Source: Apostichopus japonicus
Taxonomy: Eukaryota; Echinodermata; Holothuroidea; Aspidochirotida; Stichopodidae
Length of the DNA: 64,000 nucleotides
Assembly: GCF_037975245.1 (NCBI RefSeq)
Contig: NC_092568.1
Location: 38,592,501-38,656,500 of the forward strand
Direction of reading: 5' to 3'
The notes under the pieces are model-generated. The model searched no databases and was not told where the DNA came from. It worked only from the letters and a program-made list of their open reading frames with translations. Position numbers and translations under genes: made by a program. Positions 23,746 to 37,700 of the stretch are shown here, piece by piece. How positions within the stretch are numbered: position 1 is the stretch's first letter; every line of letters starts with the position of its first letter.

Positions 23746-24814
23746 TAAAGCTGCAATTAATCTGTGAGTTCTCTGATTTTCCAAGTTTCCTTATGGTGAA
23801 GATAGTTTTGGTCAATTTCAGTTCAGTATAGCTTTGCGAAGGTCTTCAACAATAGGTCTTCAACAGTACAAGCAGTCATCTGGGAATTGAAATCTGCTTC
23901 CAATAGTTGAAACTCTTGTGTTGGTTGCTGTAAACACACATAGAGACCTTATCAGTTTTCACACTGAGCTTTGAAGGGTCAACAGGTTATCTCAAATGGT
24001 CTCAAAATTGGTCTTATTTGTGATGATTTATACTAGATGACTTTGGCAGTAAGTTATTTAAAGTTGTCACATGACTCTCATTCATTAATAACAAATATTG
24101 AAAAGATGGTTGGTGGCAGAGCTGATTTGCTTTCTCAAACTTCGTAAAAGAAAATGTCTATTTGCAACATAGAACAAAAACCCAAAAGATTTGAGCACAA
24201 TTCTGTACTAAAATGCAATATCTATGTACAACAATTGGCAAAGCACATTTAAAAGGTAAATAAACTTACAAATGATCGGTCAGAAAACTATAATGATCAT
24301 TCAACACAATAATTCTTAACATCTGAAGCCGTGGTACACAGCCATCACCTATATGTCTGATTGAAACACTGAAGTTACTAGATAAGGTAATCTCAAGGAA
24401 TACCACAGTGAAGTGTGAAGTCTGTTTGCTACACAGACCATCTATTGGGGTCTGTTACTACATAGGAAACTGGATGTTCTGGGTGTTCAGACATTTAATA
24501 ACATATCTTTACTGTAAAATCCTTCCAAATCTTTGAATTAAATGGTTGATGTCGCCCACAAGGAAGTTCTACAAATAAGAGTTGAAAATCTCTCTTCTCT
24601 GGTTTTCTTTGCTATGGTCAGTATAATCTTGGTACACCCTAGGGGCCTCAGATGTGTCGTGCGCAAGTTTTCTCCAGTCTCGAGAAGCTTTAAAAAATTT
24701 GTGCAAATCCTTTAATATCAGAAAAATATTTTAGTTCAATTATATATCGACAAGGCCTTAAATTTACGGTTTTACTAACAGTAAAGACATGCAACATTGG
24801 ATACTTTATACATA

Positions 24815-25162
24815 GGTCCAACTTGTGATAGGATATTATGTTAAAGACAGTCCTACCAAACTTATACTTACAGTATAGTCCTATTCATGCCACACTAGGA
24901 TATATGACATTAGAGAAAGTCCTACTGAACTTCTACTTATAGTCATATACATCCCACACTGGGATATTACGTTAGAGAAAGGCCAACACTTCTTCTACAT
25001 ATGGTCTTATACATCCCACACTAGGATATTATGTTAAAGACAGGCCCACACTTCTACATATAGTCTTATACATCCCACACTAGGATATTATGTTAAAGAC
25101 AGGCCTACTGAACTTCTACTTACAGTTATATACATCCATGATCCAACACTAGGATATTTCTG
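24815..25162 (+). repeat. Minisatellite, ~60-bp unit, left part
   Basis: Five to six imperfect units of about 60 bases with the blocks aggatattatgttaaagaca, cctactgaacttctacttat and atacatcccacact. The array is interrupted at about 25163 by an unrelated element and resumes at 25355. Confidence 0.9.
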
Positions 25163-25354
25163 AATTTTGTTTTCAATAATTATTGTTAAGTTATTTATTT
25201 CTGTAATTCTTAGGATGCAATATTTTTAGGCTGTAATATTTTTAAGCTGTAATAATTTTAAGTTGTATTATTTTATGCAATTCTGTTAAGTGCTTTGTGA
25301 TCGTTCTTTTGATGTAAAGCTCTATTTAAGAATAAATTATTATTATTTTCATGT
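25163..25354 (+). mobile_element. LINE/SINE 3'-tail fragment inside a minisatellite
   Basis: The segment contains taagtgctttgtgatcgttc and taaagctctatttaagaata followed by attattattatt. A short-stem GC-containing block plus a simple-repeat end is typical of L2/CR1-type 3' ends and of SINEs that borrow them. It splits the 60-bp array, so it inserted after the array formed. Confidence 0.6.
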
Positions 25355-25480
25355 TACGTTAGAGTCAGGCCTAAAGTCCTATACATCCCACACTGGGATA
25401 TTTACCTTAGAGACAGTCCTACCAAACTTCTACTTATGTCCTATACATCCTTCAGTCCTCCTGAATGTTGGTTGCATTTT
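25355..25480 (+). repeat. Minisatellite, ~60-bp unit, right part
   Basis: Two further units of the 24815 array (tacatcccacactgggatat, cctaccaaacttctacttat), continuing the array on the far side of the inserted tail. Confidence 0.85.
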
Positions 25481-25909
25481 GTTACAGTTTTATTTGTACC
25501 TATAAGGGGTCAGTAGTATTGTCACACAACTTCAGAATGCTGCCCCCAGTACATTTAATATAAGTACCATATTGTACCTCTACTAGCTGGTCAGTCAACT
25601 TTTATATCAGCACTACATTAACAAAGACAAAGATTAAGCAAGCTTGATGTATTGTTAGTTAAAATCGTTTGGAATTTCAAGTTGACAAACAATCGGTTCT
25701 CTCAGCTTTCAATAAGATAATACTGTGGAAACTAGACATGCGGTAAATAGGGCAAATTCGATTTTACTGTGCTTTGTAAATTTTCCTTCATTATTTAGCA
25801 ATTCTAGGAGAATTTTCTGATTTGTTTATCTTCTAGAAAGAAAAAGTTTTGTTTGAAATATTTGATGACAAGATATTGGTATTCTCGTTTTGTTTTTTTC
25901 ATGAAAAAG

Positions 25910-26068
25910 ATGGAAATGAAAGTAATACTGGCCAGACTTCTTCAAACATTTAATTTTGAATGGCTCCCCGAACAATCAACCAGAATCACAAAGGAAACAA
26001 CAATGAAACTTGCAGATGGCGCCCTTCACTACATCAGGCTGCTAGATGGCGTGACGGTTGACGAGTAA
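25910..26068 (+). CDS. CYP46A-like: CYP46-like P450, C-terminal exon
   Basis: After an AG acceptor (tttttttcatgaaaaag) a 53-codon exon starts MEMKVILARLLQTFNFEWLP and ends at TAA. It matches the last exon of cholesterol 24-hydroxylase, whose L-helix M-E-x-K-V-x-x-A-K-L-L-Q follows directly after the heme Cys loop. The exon itself is intact, but the Cys-loop exon that should precede it was not found. The C-terminus is a few residues longer than in vertebrates. Confidence 0.88.
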   Translation: MEMKVILARLLQTFNFEWLPEQSTRITKETTMKLADGALHYIRLLDGVTVDE

Positions 26069-29000
26069 TTGAGCACATGTAACAGCGGATACACTTCTGT
26101 TTATTGGCTATCGGGTATTAATATTAATACTATATGATAGATCTCTCATAACTAACAATTGAAAGGTGTATTTTTACTTGCTAATCTCATGGATATGAAA
26201 TTGCGTTTCCGTCACCCTGATCTAGCAATGCCACACGTACTTGGATACTCCTCTTAACTAGGAGATAGCTATGGTTACACATACAACCACACAGCTTTTG
26301 CATCCTATAAAGTAACTTTGATGTTCTTATTTTGGTGGTACGGTTTTGGTGGACTAAAAGGTGACTATGCACATATTATTAATATTGATTTGTTATCAGT
26401 GTTTGATATCAGTCAATGTTCTGTGTCTATACCACATTTAATTTTTGAGAAAATACCTTTTAAACATCTAATCAGTCCATCAGATGTAACGTAATACAAA
26501 CTAGGACATCACCTATTTTCATGACCTCAGGAAATATGTTACTGATGCATTCCATTTTTTTGTATGCAAATTGTTGTTTGACGTCCAAGGGTGTTGTGTT
26601 GCTCACATAACTGAAGCTGAAAGAACGTCTTTTTTGTCTCAGAGTTATTGGAAATCTTAAACAAATGGTTTACCATAATTTAAATCTGCATCGATGGGCT
26701 GACATCATCATCAATTAATCATATTTAAAGATTAATTTGTCAATGATAAATGTCAAGACTGAAATTCCGCCTAGAGTCTACGTTTATTAGGTTCCCGGTA
26801 AAATGTTTCCAGATGTCTTATCTTTCCTTTAACATTAGAGTAATGTACTACATGAATGTGACTAATTTAACACGAAATGCATCCCAACAAATAGGTCACA
26901 ATTATAATGTCATCACATAAGTCAATAAATGAAATCAATTCTTTTGTTTAAAAGCCACTTGTTCAATTCAGATATCATCTCTATGCAGTAAAAGTAGCTT
27001 TCGTAATATTCCGCCGCGATTGTGAATGTAACATTCTATTTTACTACAGGATTTGTTCCGCCACAATAATTCAGCGTTGTATTTTACAGTGAATCAAGAT
27101 CATCAATGTAACCCAAAGAATGTATCCAAGATAGGAGCCAGAGTTTAGTTGGTTAGAAGTCCAGAAATTTCTCCAAGTAGGTATTTTTTCTTTTCTCTTT
27201 CAAATCTCCTAATTTGTTCATTGTCTTCTTGTGGTTTTTTTTCATTTCATATAATTTTTTTCTACAACAATATTATATTTCAACATATACTTGAGTCATT
27301 AAAGTTTTACAACATAGCTGTTAGACGAAGGGTTCTAGGAAGCCTTTGGGTTGAACAAAGAAGACAGCCCCCCCCCCCAAAGGTGAAAGGACGAAAGAGA
27401 TATAAAAAAATAATAATGGCTTCTTGTAAGCATTTAATCCATAATAAGCTGGCTTGACTAAAATGAAATCTCTGAATTTTATAGAGGTCACCACAATATC
27501 AGGCTAAATCAAAACCAAGAAACATATTTGATGATAGGAAGCCATAGTCTTTTGCATATTATCTCGCTACAAAAACATTGGACCCAACTGAATAAAGAGT
27601 TGCTTTTTTCAAATTTTTTTTTGGTTATTCCCCTGGGACTACCTTTACTGAATCAATCAACTTGTCAGTGTAAAGTGTATCAGATTTATTAGAAGATGGA
27701 AATTTCTTTTCTTTCATATTCATTTCCTTTTCTTTTATGTCATCTTTCTTTGCATACTTTTCCTTTTTTCATTTCTCCTTTTGATATTAAGGCGGTTGTG
27801 ACAGAAATTTTGAAATAATCTTTGCTATGAAATTATGAATATGTTAATGTTGGATGTCAAATTGATCTACAACAAAATAGCAATTCCAACTTGAAATATA
27901 GTTGGTACGGAAATTCTCAGAAGTGAGTACAACAACCTTCATGGGCCACTGCTATCACCAGTGTAGGAAAATCCTTCTACACTGGAAGGTTGCTTTAGGC
28001 ATGCAAATGAAATTTAATTTTACCTAGTTTATTTAACACCACCCACTTATCCACATTATCCATTGTGATAGGAAAGTTTGGAAGAGAAAAAAATGTACAG
28101 AACACTGAATATTTATACAGGTACTTTTTTTGTTTTGACTTACCTATTCTTGGAGTCATCCCTGGATGAATCTTAAATGATGTCTTGTAAGCGTTTTGAT
28201 AACAAAGAGTACACATTTTTCTTGTTGCTGTTTTCAACTAAAAATTTCTTCTCACCAAAGAAATATTTGATATACAGTGACCTAATTCTTCCCCACAGAT
28301 GAAGGAACCTTTTTAAAGATGGTACATAATTCTGTTGATAAGGGGGACGGTATAAAGATGTTTGTGTAGATAGGTTTCCTTTTCATAACCTTTGACCTTA
28401 GAAGCTGTTATAATGGTAGAGGCTTTTGCGTTTATGGTCGATTTAAAATGTCCATTCCTGGCTTGTTTTCACTATTTTTAAAATGCTTTGTATAAACAAT
28501 AAGGTACTGGTAACCACACTATCATAGAAGTTATTGCATTAACATGGCGTGTGGTTTGTTACAGTCCATGGTTAGACCACATGCAGGGGCAGATGAAGGG
28601 TTGTGAAAAGGAATAACAAAGCATGGGGTAGGAGCCGGGGGGCACGTGCCCCCTCCCACTTTTTCTCAAAATAGCAAATGTGACCTACTGGCAAATAAAA
28701 TGTGCCCCTTTAGTTAAGAACTGTCTTTTGGATATTTTAAGCCTTTGTTAATTTTAATATTTAATATTAATTATTCATGTGCACCATAATAGTATTAATA
28801 GCATACTAACACAACATATATATTTAAGTGATATGGCCTGTGGACTATTATACATAACTTAATAAGGGTTTCATTTTAAATATGAACCACTTTTACTAAA
28901 CTCAGATATACTTTGGTTTGTAATAAATAAAATAAAAAGATTTGTTCTGTGTTTCGAATGCATTTCGTCTGTGCATGAATGAGTAAACATACACATATAA

Positions 29001-30650
29001 TAAAAAAGTCCTCTCCATAATTGTTACACTCCCCATGCCAACTGTTTTACACATGTGACCCCTCCCCCTCTACTTTACATGTTGCTAAATGCCTGGTTAC
29101 AGTGCGATATACCAATGCCCCACGACTGCAGTGAGCTATTTCTTTTGTATAAATCAATATATAAGTTGGCAAACTGAGACGTCATGGCATATCGTAGATG
29201 TGAAATAAAGTTATAGCGGGTTTATATCCGTTACCTTAGTACTCCTACAGTCTTCTGCAAAACTAAGTATCTCTTGCCCCTCCCTCTCAGAAAGAGAGAG
29301 AGAGAGACTTGAAGAAACTGTGGATATTTATCATTAGGTGTCTGCGAGGTATAAGGGTAATCTAGTTAGAACTACTCCTATTGATGTGATCATGTTTTCT
29401 GATTCCTTATAACTCCAGGGAGCAAATAATGACAACATGACTTGGGAAAAGTTAACCCTCTTCACAAACTTCGAACTTGAATAAAATTTCAGACCAAGAT
29501 ATAACACCATCACAGTTCATCCTCCAAATCATCTTCCCCCTGCATCAACAACCTCAACATCTTGGAAGTTGCTGCAATTTCTACATTTACATAGGTCTGT
29601 ACACGGCAGCTGTGCATTCATACAGGAACATCCCCTTAAAGACATTTGCTGACTCTACAGCTACAGGTGACATACTGAAGCAAAACAGCTTGGCCAGGTG
29701 GCTTTATCATCCAAGTGATTATAAAGTCCATCCATGTCCTTCTAGTGAGGGTGCATCAATCCTTTGCTGTAACTCCTTATGGTGAATACCAGTCTGGTAA
29801 GTGCACTGCTTTACATGCTAGATCAGAGCATCTTTTGTTGGTGGTAAACTCTGCTCTGAGGATGGAGATGAACAGAACACCTCGTACCATGAAATTGGAG
29901 ATTTTTTAGTCTAACATTTTATGATGGGGTACCAATATAAATACAATTCACCTAGAAATATGTTGCAAATTACTTAAAAATTTCCAATGGAAAGATTAAC
30001 CTGATATTGTATCTCAAAGCGTTTAGAGATTTTTTTTATTTTTCTTGGGGAGGACCCCCATATTCCAAGAGCCCTAGATCCACCCCTGAACACTCAATGA
30101 AACCACACATTGAAGAAAGTAATTTACCTTTCATGATCTGTGTCAGTCTTCCTTTCCAAGAATCATATGTGGTTCATATAACATAGAGAGTGGTACCTCA
30201 CTTCAGTGCAACACATTCTTTCCCTCTTATTTGCATCAAATTGGGCTCAATTTTTTTCCGCTCGGCTGCTTGTTGAAGCAATCCTTTAATAAAATGATAT
30301 CAAAAAAGAAAGTTGTTTTGAATTTTCTGTTGATGAAAATGTAAGTTTGAACAAGTAAGAACTAAGACAATTTCATTTATATACCACATGTTTTGCTCAT
30401 CTTCTATGGATGAACTAATACATATACAATTGTTTTGCAAACCAGAGTCATGCAAAGAAGAATTTAAACATTTTTTTTTTGGAAGGGGGGGGGGGGGCAG
30501 TACATTATCTCTTAATATTATGGTTTAACCCGGTCAACCCAAAAGGTGAAAAAAATGTGGCAATTGTGGAGGTGACCATCCACCCTGCAGTTGCCATGCA
30601 TTTGGTAAAACGTGCCATATCTGTAAGCTAACATAAATATTTTGCTAGTT
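26069..30650. other. Gene-poor stretch with repeat relics
   Basis: No exon could be supported. There is a poly-C tract at about 27368-27378, a short (GA)n run at 29293-29306, and relics around 28605-28710 and 30060-30092. The relic cctagatccacccctgaac is, reversed, the gttcaggggtggatctagg type of hAT-like terminus. Open frames at 29477-29785 have no recognisable similarity and no convincing splice sites. A poly-G tract lies at about 30485-30497. Confidence 0.35.
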
Positions 30651-30689
30651 ACTGTTGGTCAATTAAGGTGATAACACAGAGAGACAATG

Positions 30690-32381
<1,692 letters not shown>

Positions 32382-33600
32382 AGAAGAGAAAGCTGTTCTC
32401 ATCAAATCTACAATAAAACTGATTGAGTTCATTGATGAAGTCCATAATAGCATGTGCAGTGTCTGACTTTTTAAGTTTATGACCAGTGATGGTAGACTTT
32501 CCACGCTGCTCGAATATCGTTGCACTAAAATTTACGTTCAAGTTTCTTTCCGTACTGATATTTACACCGTTGATTTCTCCTTTAATTTCCCTTTGACGAG
32601 TTCTTGCTGTTTCGTAATCTTTGTTATGGTAGGCCACGTGTTTCCGTTTGATCAATACCTTCAAATCCTTAGATAACCACGGTTTACTGTTCGGGAATAC
32701 CCATCTTGTTTTAGTTGGTACAATGGATTCAACACAAAAGTTAATATATTCACTGACAGCTGTAACCCAATCGTTGGTGTCGTCATCTTGAAACACGCCC
32801 CAGTCGGTGTTTTCAGTGTACCCACGTAGCGTCTCAGTGACTTCATCCGACCACTCATGGTATGTAGCTTTAATCGGTTTCTTTTGTTTGACCATCTGTC
32901 TGTAAAGTGGAAGTACATGGTATTGTGATCGGAATTCCCAAGGGGTGAGCAGAGTTTGACCTTGAATTGAGTTTTAACGTTGCCAAAACATTTATCTAGG
33001 ATAGCATTCTTTCTTGTACATTTGTCAATGTACTGTACAAAGTTAGGATAACTAAAGTCACATTTATTGAAATCTCCCATTATAAGTTGTACAGCTTCAG
33101 GATTTGATGTGTTAATATTCTGGATTCTAACAGAGAGGGCTTTCAATCGCTCTACTATTATTCGCCTCCGGGTGAACATAAACAACAGTAATGAACAACT
33201 GGCCAAATTCCCGGAGAAGGTAAAATGGCCGCAGTCCAACGGTCAGTAATTCAATATCCTCACAGCAGAACTTTACAACGTAATTATTGCACCAGTTCTT
33301 ATTAAAATAAAGACAAACACCACCTCCCTTAGATTTCCGGAGTTATGAGAACGATCCGCCCTGATAAAAGTGAAACTATCAATGTCAACTGCACTGTCGG
33401 GTATGTTCTCAGTAAAACACATGACATTGGATTCGCGGAACTCATGCTTACCTCGCGTTGAGATTGAAAGTTCGTCAATTTTATTCTGAAGGGATCTAAC
33501 GTTCCTAAGTATAATACAGGGTAGAGGGGTGTTATGCCTTACACGTCTTAAACGAGCTCGTACTCCACCTTTCCTACCTCTTTTACGCTTCTTTATGTCC
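32382..33600 (-). mobile_element. 5' half of a CR1/L2-like LINE, truncated and decayed
   Basis: Read on the minus strand it encodes, in order, a basic linker and the start of an apurinic-type endonuclease (RLRRVRHNTPLPCIILRNVR near 33540), then the endonuclease core (QLIMGDFNKCDFSYPNF, where GDFN is the catalytic-type motif, and PLGNSDHNTM, where SDHN holds the Asp-His pair). The connecting region before the reverse transcriptase follows (SKPWLSKDLKVLIKRKH, 32720-32680; ELNQFYCRFDEN at the break). The reverse transcriptase is absent, replaced by the GATA array. At least one stop and a frame change lie between 33300 and 33220, so it is a dead copy. Confidence 0.85.
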
Positions 33601-33840
33601 TTTGGGTAATAGTCGTATTAAAATGGTCTAAGCATCCGCTTAGGCTGTAGCCGTATGAGTTCAGGAGCGCTGTAAGTAAGCCTCGATACAAGACCAACAT
33701 CATTAGAAAAGGCTCCAGGGAGAGTCAAAAGCACGATAAAGAACACAAAATACACCACTTTGAACATATAACAACACCTACCACCAAACAAAATATTAAA
33801 ACGACAAATATCCATGATAAAATGTGAGTTGAACACCGAG
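33601..33840 (-). mobile_element. Probable 5' part of the same LINE
   Basis: A minus-strand frame of 72 codons with a hydrophobic stretch (FKVVYFVFFIVLLTLPGAF) precedes the endonuclease region and is separated from it by a stop. It may be LINE 5' sequence or flanking DNA; I recognise no domain. Confidence 0.3.
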
Positions 33841-34319
33841 TTTTGCTAACAGGATGTCGCCACTGTGCAGCGCCACGTTGAAATCTTGACAGAGGAGTAA
33901 AAGAGGTATTTTTTTTAATAGACGCTGTACAGCAAATGCTAATTGCATGCTATATACTCCGACTGGCTTCAGCCACTACTGATAAGCAATACTGAATCGC
34001 AATAATAAGCAATACTGATTATTATTATTATTATAATGCTTGACACAACTGCGATTGTTAACGTCTCTGAATGCTGCATGTTTTGCTTGAAGTAGACCAG
34101 TAGTTTATCTTTCATAATATGATAAGGGATGTCGATCATATTAACATATATGTTAAAGTTGACTACACAAATACATTTCCTTACATTTGTACATAATTAA
34201 ATGGAAGTATCAATCACAGTCTCAGGACTTGTTGATAGATTGATACCGTATATACTACAAAAACAATATTAGCTGGTAGAAATTTGTTATCAAATGTTTA
34301 TTTTATCAAAAAGTTTATG

Positions 34320-34720
34320 CGACAACTCTCCACCAATCTGCACATGACGTGAATAGTCTGCAGTGTATGCAATAACGCAACACCAATATATATGCAAGTA
34401 AATCACGTTAATAGTCTGTAGTTATGCGATAACGCAACACCAATATGTAAATCACGTTAATAGTCTCTAGTTTATGCGATGACGCAACACCATCATGTAA
34501 ATCACTTTGATAGTCGTAGGTTACGCGACAACGCCACACAATACGTAATTCACTTTAATAATCGCAGGTTTTGTAACAATCCACCCCTAAAATGTTTATT
34601 ACTTTAACGAACTGCGGTATATGCGACAACCCACAATCAATACGGTTACCACTTTAATAGTTTGCGCTTCATTCTTCAACCCGCCGCCAATATGTTATCA
34701 CTTTAATAGCCTTCAGTTTA
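34320..34720 (+). repeat. Minisatellite, ~60-bp unit
   Basis: About seven diverging units of roughly 55-65 bases share atgcgataacgcaacaccaa, tatgtaaatcac and ttaatagtct. Divergence increases to the right (cgacaacccacaatcaatac), so the right end is older or less homogenised. Confidence 0.88.
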
Positions 34721-37700
34721 TGTGACAAATCAAAATTTTGACGATCATGTCTTAACCAAATATTGGATTTATATATAAAACAAAACAATTTCTTTACAGT
34801 TAAATGATTGCTCCTTAAAACCAATTGGTTTAAAATAACTTTCATCATGAGGTGATTGTGAGACTTCAGACTCATGTAATAGCCTTATTAAATGAGTACA
34901 TTCTGCAATATGTTTTCACTGAGTCAACTAACAGCTTTTACACACAGAAATAGATGTGTTTTTTTTTTTGGAAAAACTCATTAATGGCCAGCATTTTGTG
35001 TTCTTTAATGCAGACCGGAAAATATAATAGCTTACATGAACAAGAACATCAATGACGCAGTATCTCAATACTGGAAGTTCTAATTTTGATTCCTAATTTC
35101 ATATCTTTGCTCTGTCTCTAAAATTATCAATATCAATCATGGATTCATGGTACTACATAGAGAGAACTTGCATTAACGCTACTTTGCCACGAATAGTCTC
35201 TGCAGGTTACACTTCATCCTGCGAGTGTAGCGCTCATTGCCTGTTTGTAGAGATAACGGCGTTGCAAGGTAGAGTAATGTCATAGAAAATTTAAGAACTT
35301 GTTTTTTATGTGGTATCCTTCATCTTGGCTCAGTCTCTGTTGGACTTTTTGGTCATATAGTTTGACGTCAATGACAACGGCCAAAGAAGAGGCGAACTAC
35401 TCGACCAATATTCTTGATCCCCGCCTTGAGAAAGCTAGGCCTATCGACCTACTGTATGCTACTGTAGACTGTAGTGGTGACTACCATCAAAACTGTGTCC
35501 ACTTCCAAGTATCAAAACAACCCACGTTTTTTCATCTCATTTTTTTCTGACATGAAGATTTCATGGATTTATGACTTTGAAAAAATAATGTACATTACAA
35601 GTAAATTACAAGTTTTAAATTGAAAGTGATGGGTTGTCTCCTCCTCCCCTAATAGCCACCCCAGTTCCTCTCCATTTTAGTATTTTCTTTTAATTCTTTG
35701 TATATATGATGTCAAACATCACAGGTTCAAAAGAAAGCTAAACATACTTCTTATAACCTTATAGTTATACATCTTATATCCTTATAAATAAAACATAACC
35801 TTATACAATTTTTAGTCTAATGAAAGTTTTGATGCTATGGCCGGCTCCTCTTTTATACATACTCCAGTGAAAATAAAATGTGATAGATTATTATTTTTGT
35901 TTTTTAATTCCTTTTTTTTGGGGGGGGGGGGGTTGAAATATACCAAACAAGCTGTTAATTCATAATGATGCTTCATTCTAGAAATACACAATATACACTC
36001 TATTCCAAATGAATAGTTGTTGTATTATCCCATTAACATTATGTTCAAATTATGGAGTCACAGTTAATATGTATATAAGTTGGAAACTAAACTTAATTAA
36101 TACACACTGTAAGGCAATCAAACAAACTTACCCTGGCCCAAAAGCTGCCTGAACACCAGTACAATGCTTATGTGGCTATTACTAAATGAAGGCCTAATAT
36201 AGGATGCACTAGGCCTAAGTAGCCTTCGACAGTGCAACAATGTGTAGGCCTATACGTAATTATACACAAAAAAAACTGATGGGCAATCAAGGGCAATCAA
36301 ACAAACTTATCATGACCCTTGCTCTGAAAAGCTACCCAAACACCAGTACAATCCTGGAATGGATATTACTAAAATCATGCAGCTATAAACAGACGAAGGC
36401 CTAATATACATTAAATGCACTACGTAGCAACCAGCCACGTACCAGCCACGTACTTAACAACAGTAGAGAAAAATGGTCGCGAGGGTAGCCATTTTCGTAT
36501 ATCTAACGTGTAGCTGCCATGAGTCATAGCCAATCTGCTACAACCCAGACTTGGAGGCGGGGCTTAATCATCACAAATAGGGAAACGTGGGCAAAAGTTC
36601 CCTACAAACAAGTTTTGGAGCGGGTGCAAAAAAGGCTTGCGACAACTGTGTTTCAGCCCGATTTGGCCCAAATTGGACATAAATCGGTTTAAAAGTCATA
36701 GAATGAGATACAATTCTGGAATAAAATAAAGTAACTTTTGTTGGCCTATATGATATATGCTTGCTCTGGAAATTCCAGAGAAAAAGAACTTTGTATGAAG
36801 ACGCTGAAACTTTTTTAAGAGAAGAGAGAGTCCCACTTACTTTTAGAAATGTTGAAGTAGTGCTTTAGTCCAAAAAATATTTGTCTACTTTGAGGAAAAT
36901 ACTGACAATTTTAAAGCATTTATTAGTCATAGTTTATTCGCAATATGTAAAAAGAGAGCAACATCACTTTAGTTTCAATGGTAACATGGTTCCGATTTTA
37001 TGGTATTATGACACTTATCACAACCTCTCTTCTGTTGTCGGTCAAGGAAATGGCGTACAGAAAGTGGTTCAATATTTATTCATATTGCATGTTTAACCCT
37101 ATACAACCTTCATGACAGTAACAGGATGATATGAATGAGGAAATAGCTAGCATGTTAATTGATGGTAAATAGTATAATTTCAATCATATTTCATGTGCCA
37201 AGCATTGGCCATGGGTAATTGAAGATTCACTAAACAACTTTGCAAGGAGTACGTTAATTCAAAAAGCTTATTATGAGTAGAAGGTACTGCGATGCCTACA
37301 TCAGCATGTATGAGATTAAACTTAAGGCATATCCTTGTGATTGTTAATGTTTTCTTTAGTTTCTCACCTATGTCATATGTCCAGCTTTATCTTCGTAATA
37401 CCTCAGTAAGCCCCTGATCCTATTTTAAATGTTACTTCCAAGGTAGAAGAACAAGATTTTGATGCCAGCTTATAGAACCTTCAACGTAAAGAAATTTAAA
37501 GCTGACTTGTTTCTGTAATCTGAAATGTTTTTAAATTACTTATGTTCTCATGTCTGATTTTCTTGTTTGTTTGTTTTATTTAAAACGATACTTCCAGTGC
37601 TGAAGAACAAGAGTGTGTTGTCTAAATAAAGTTAAAAAAAAGTAATTTGATCTGATCTGTTACCTATTCTAAACTTGATAAAAATGTGCATGTTTCTGAT

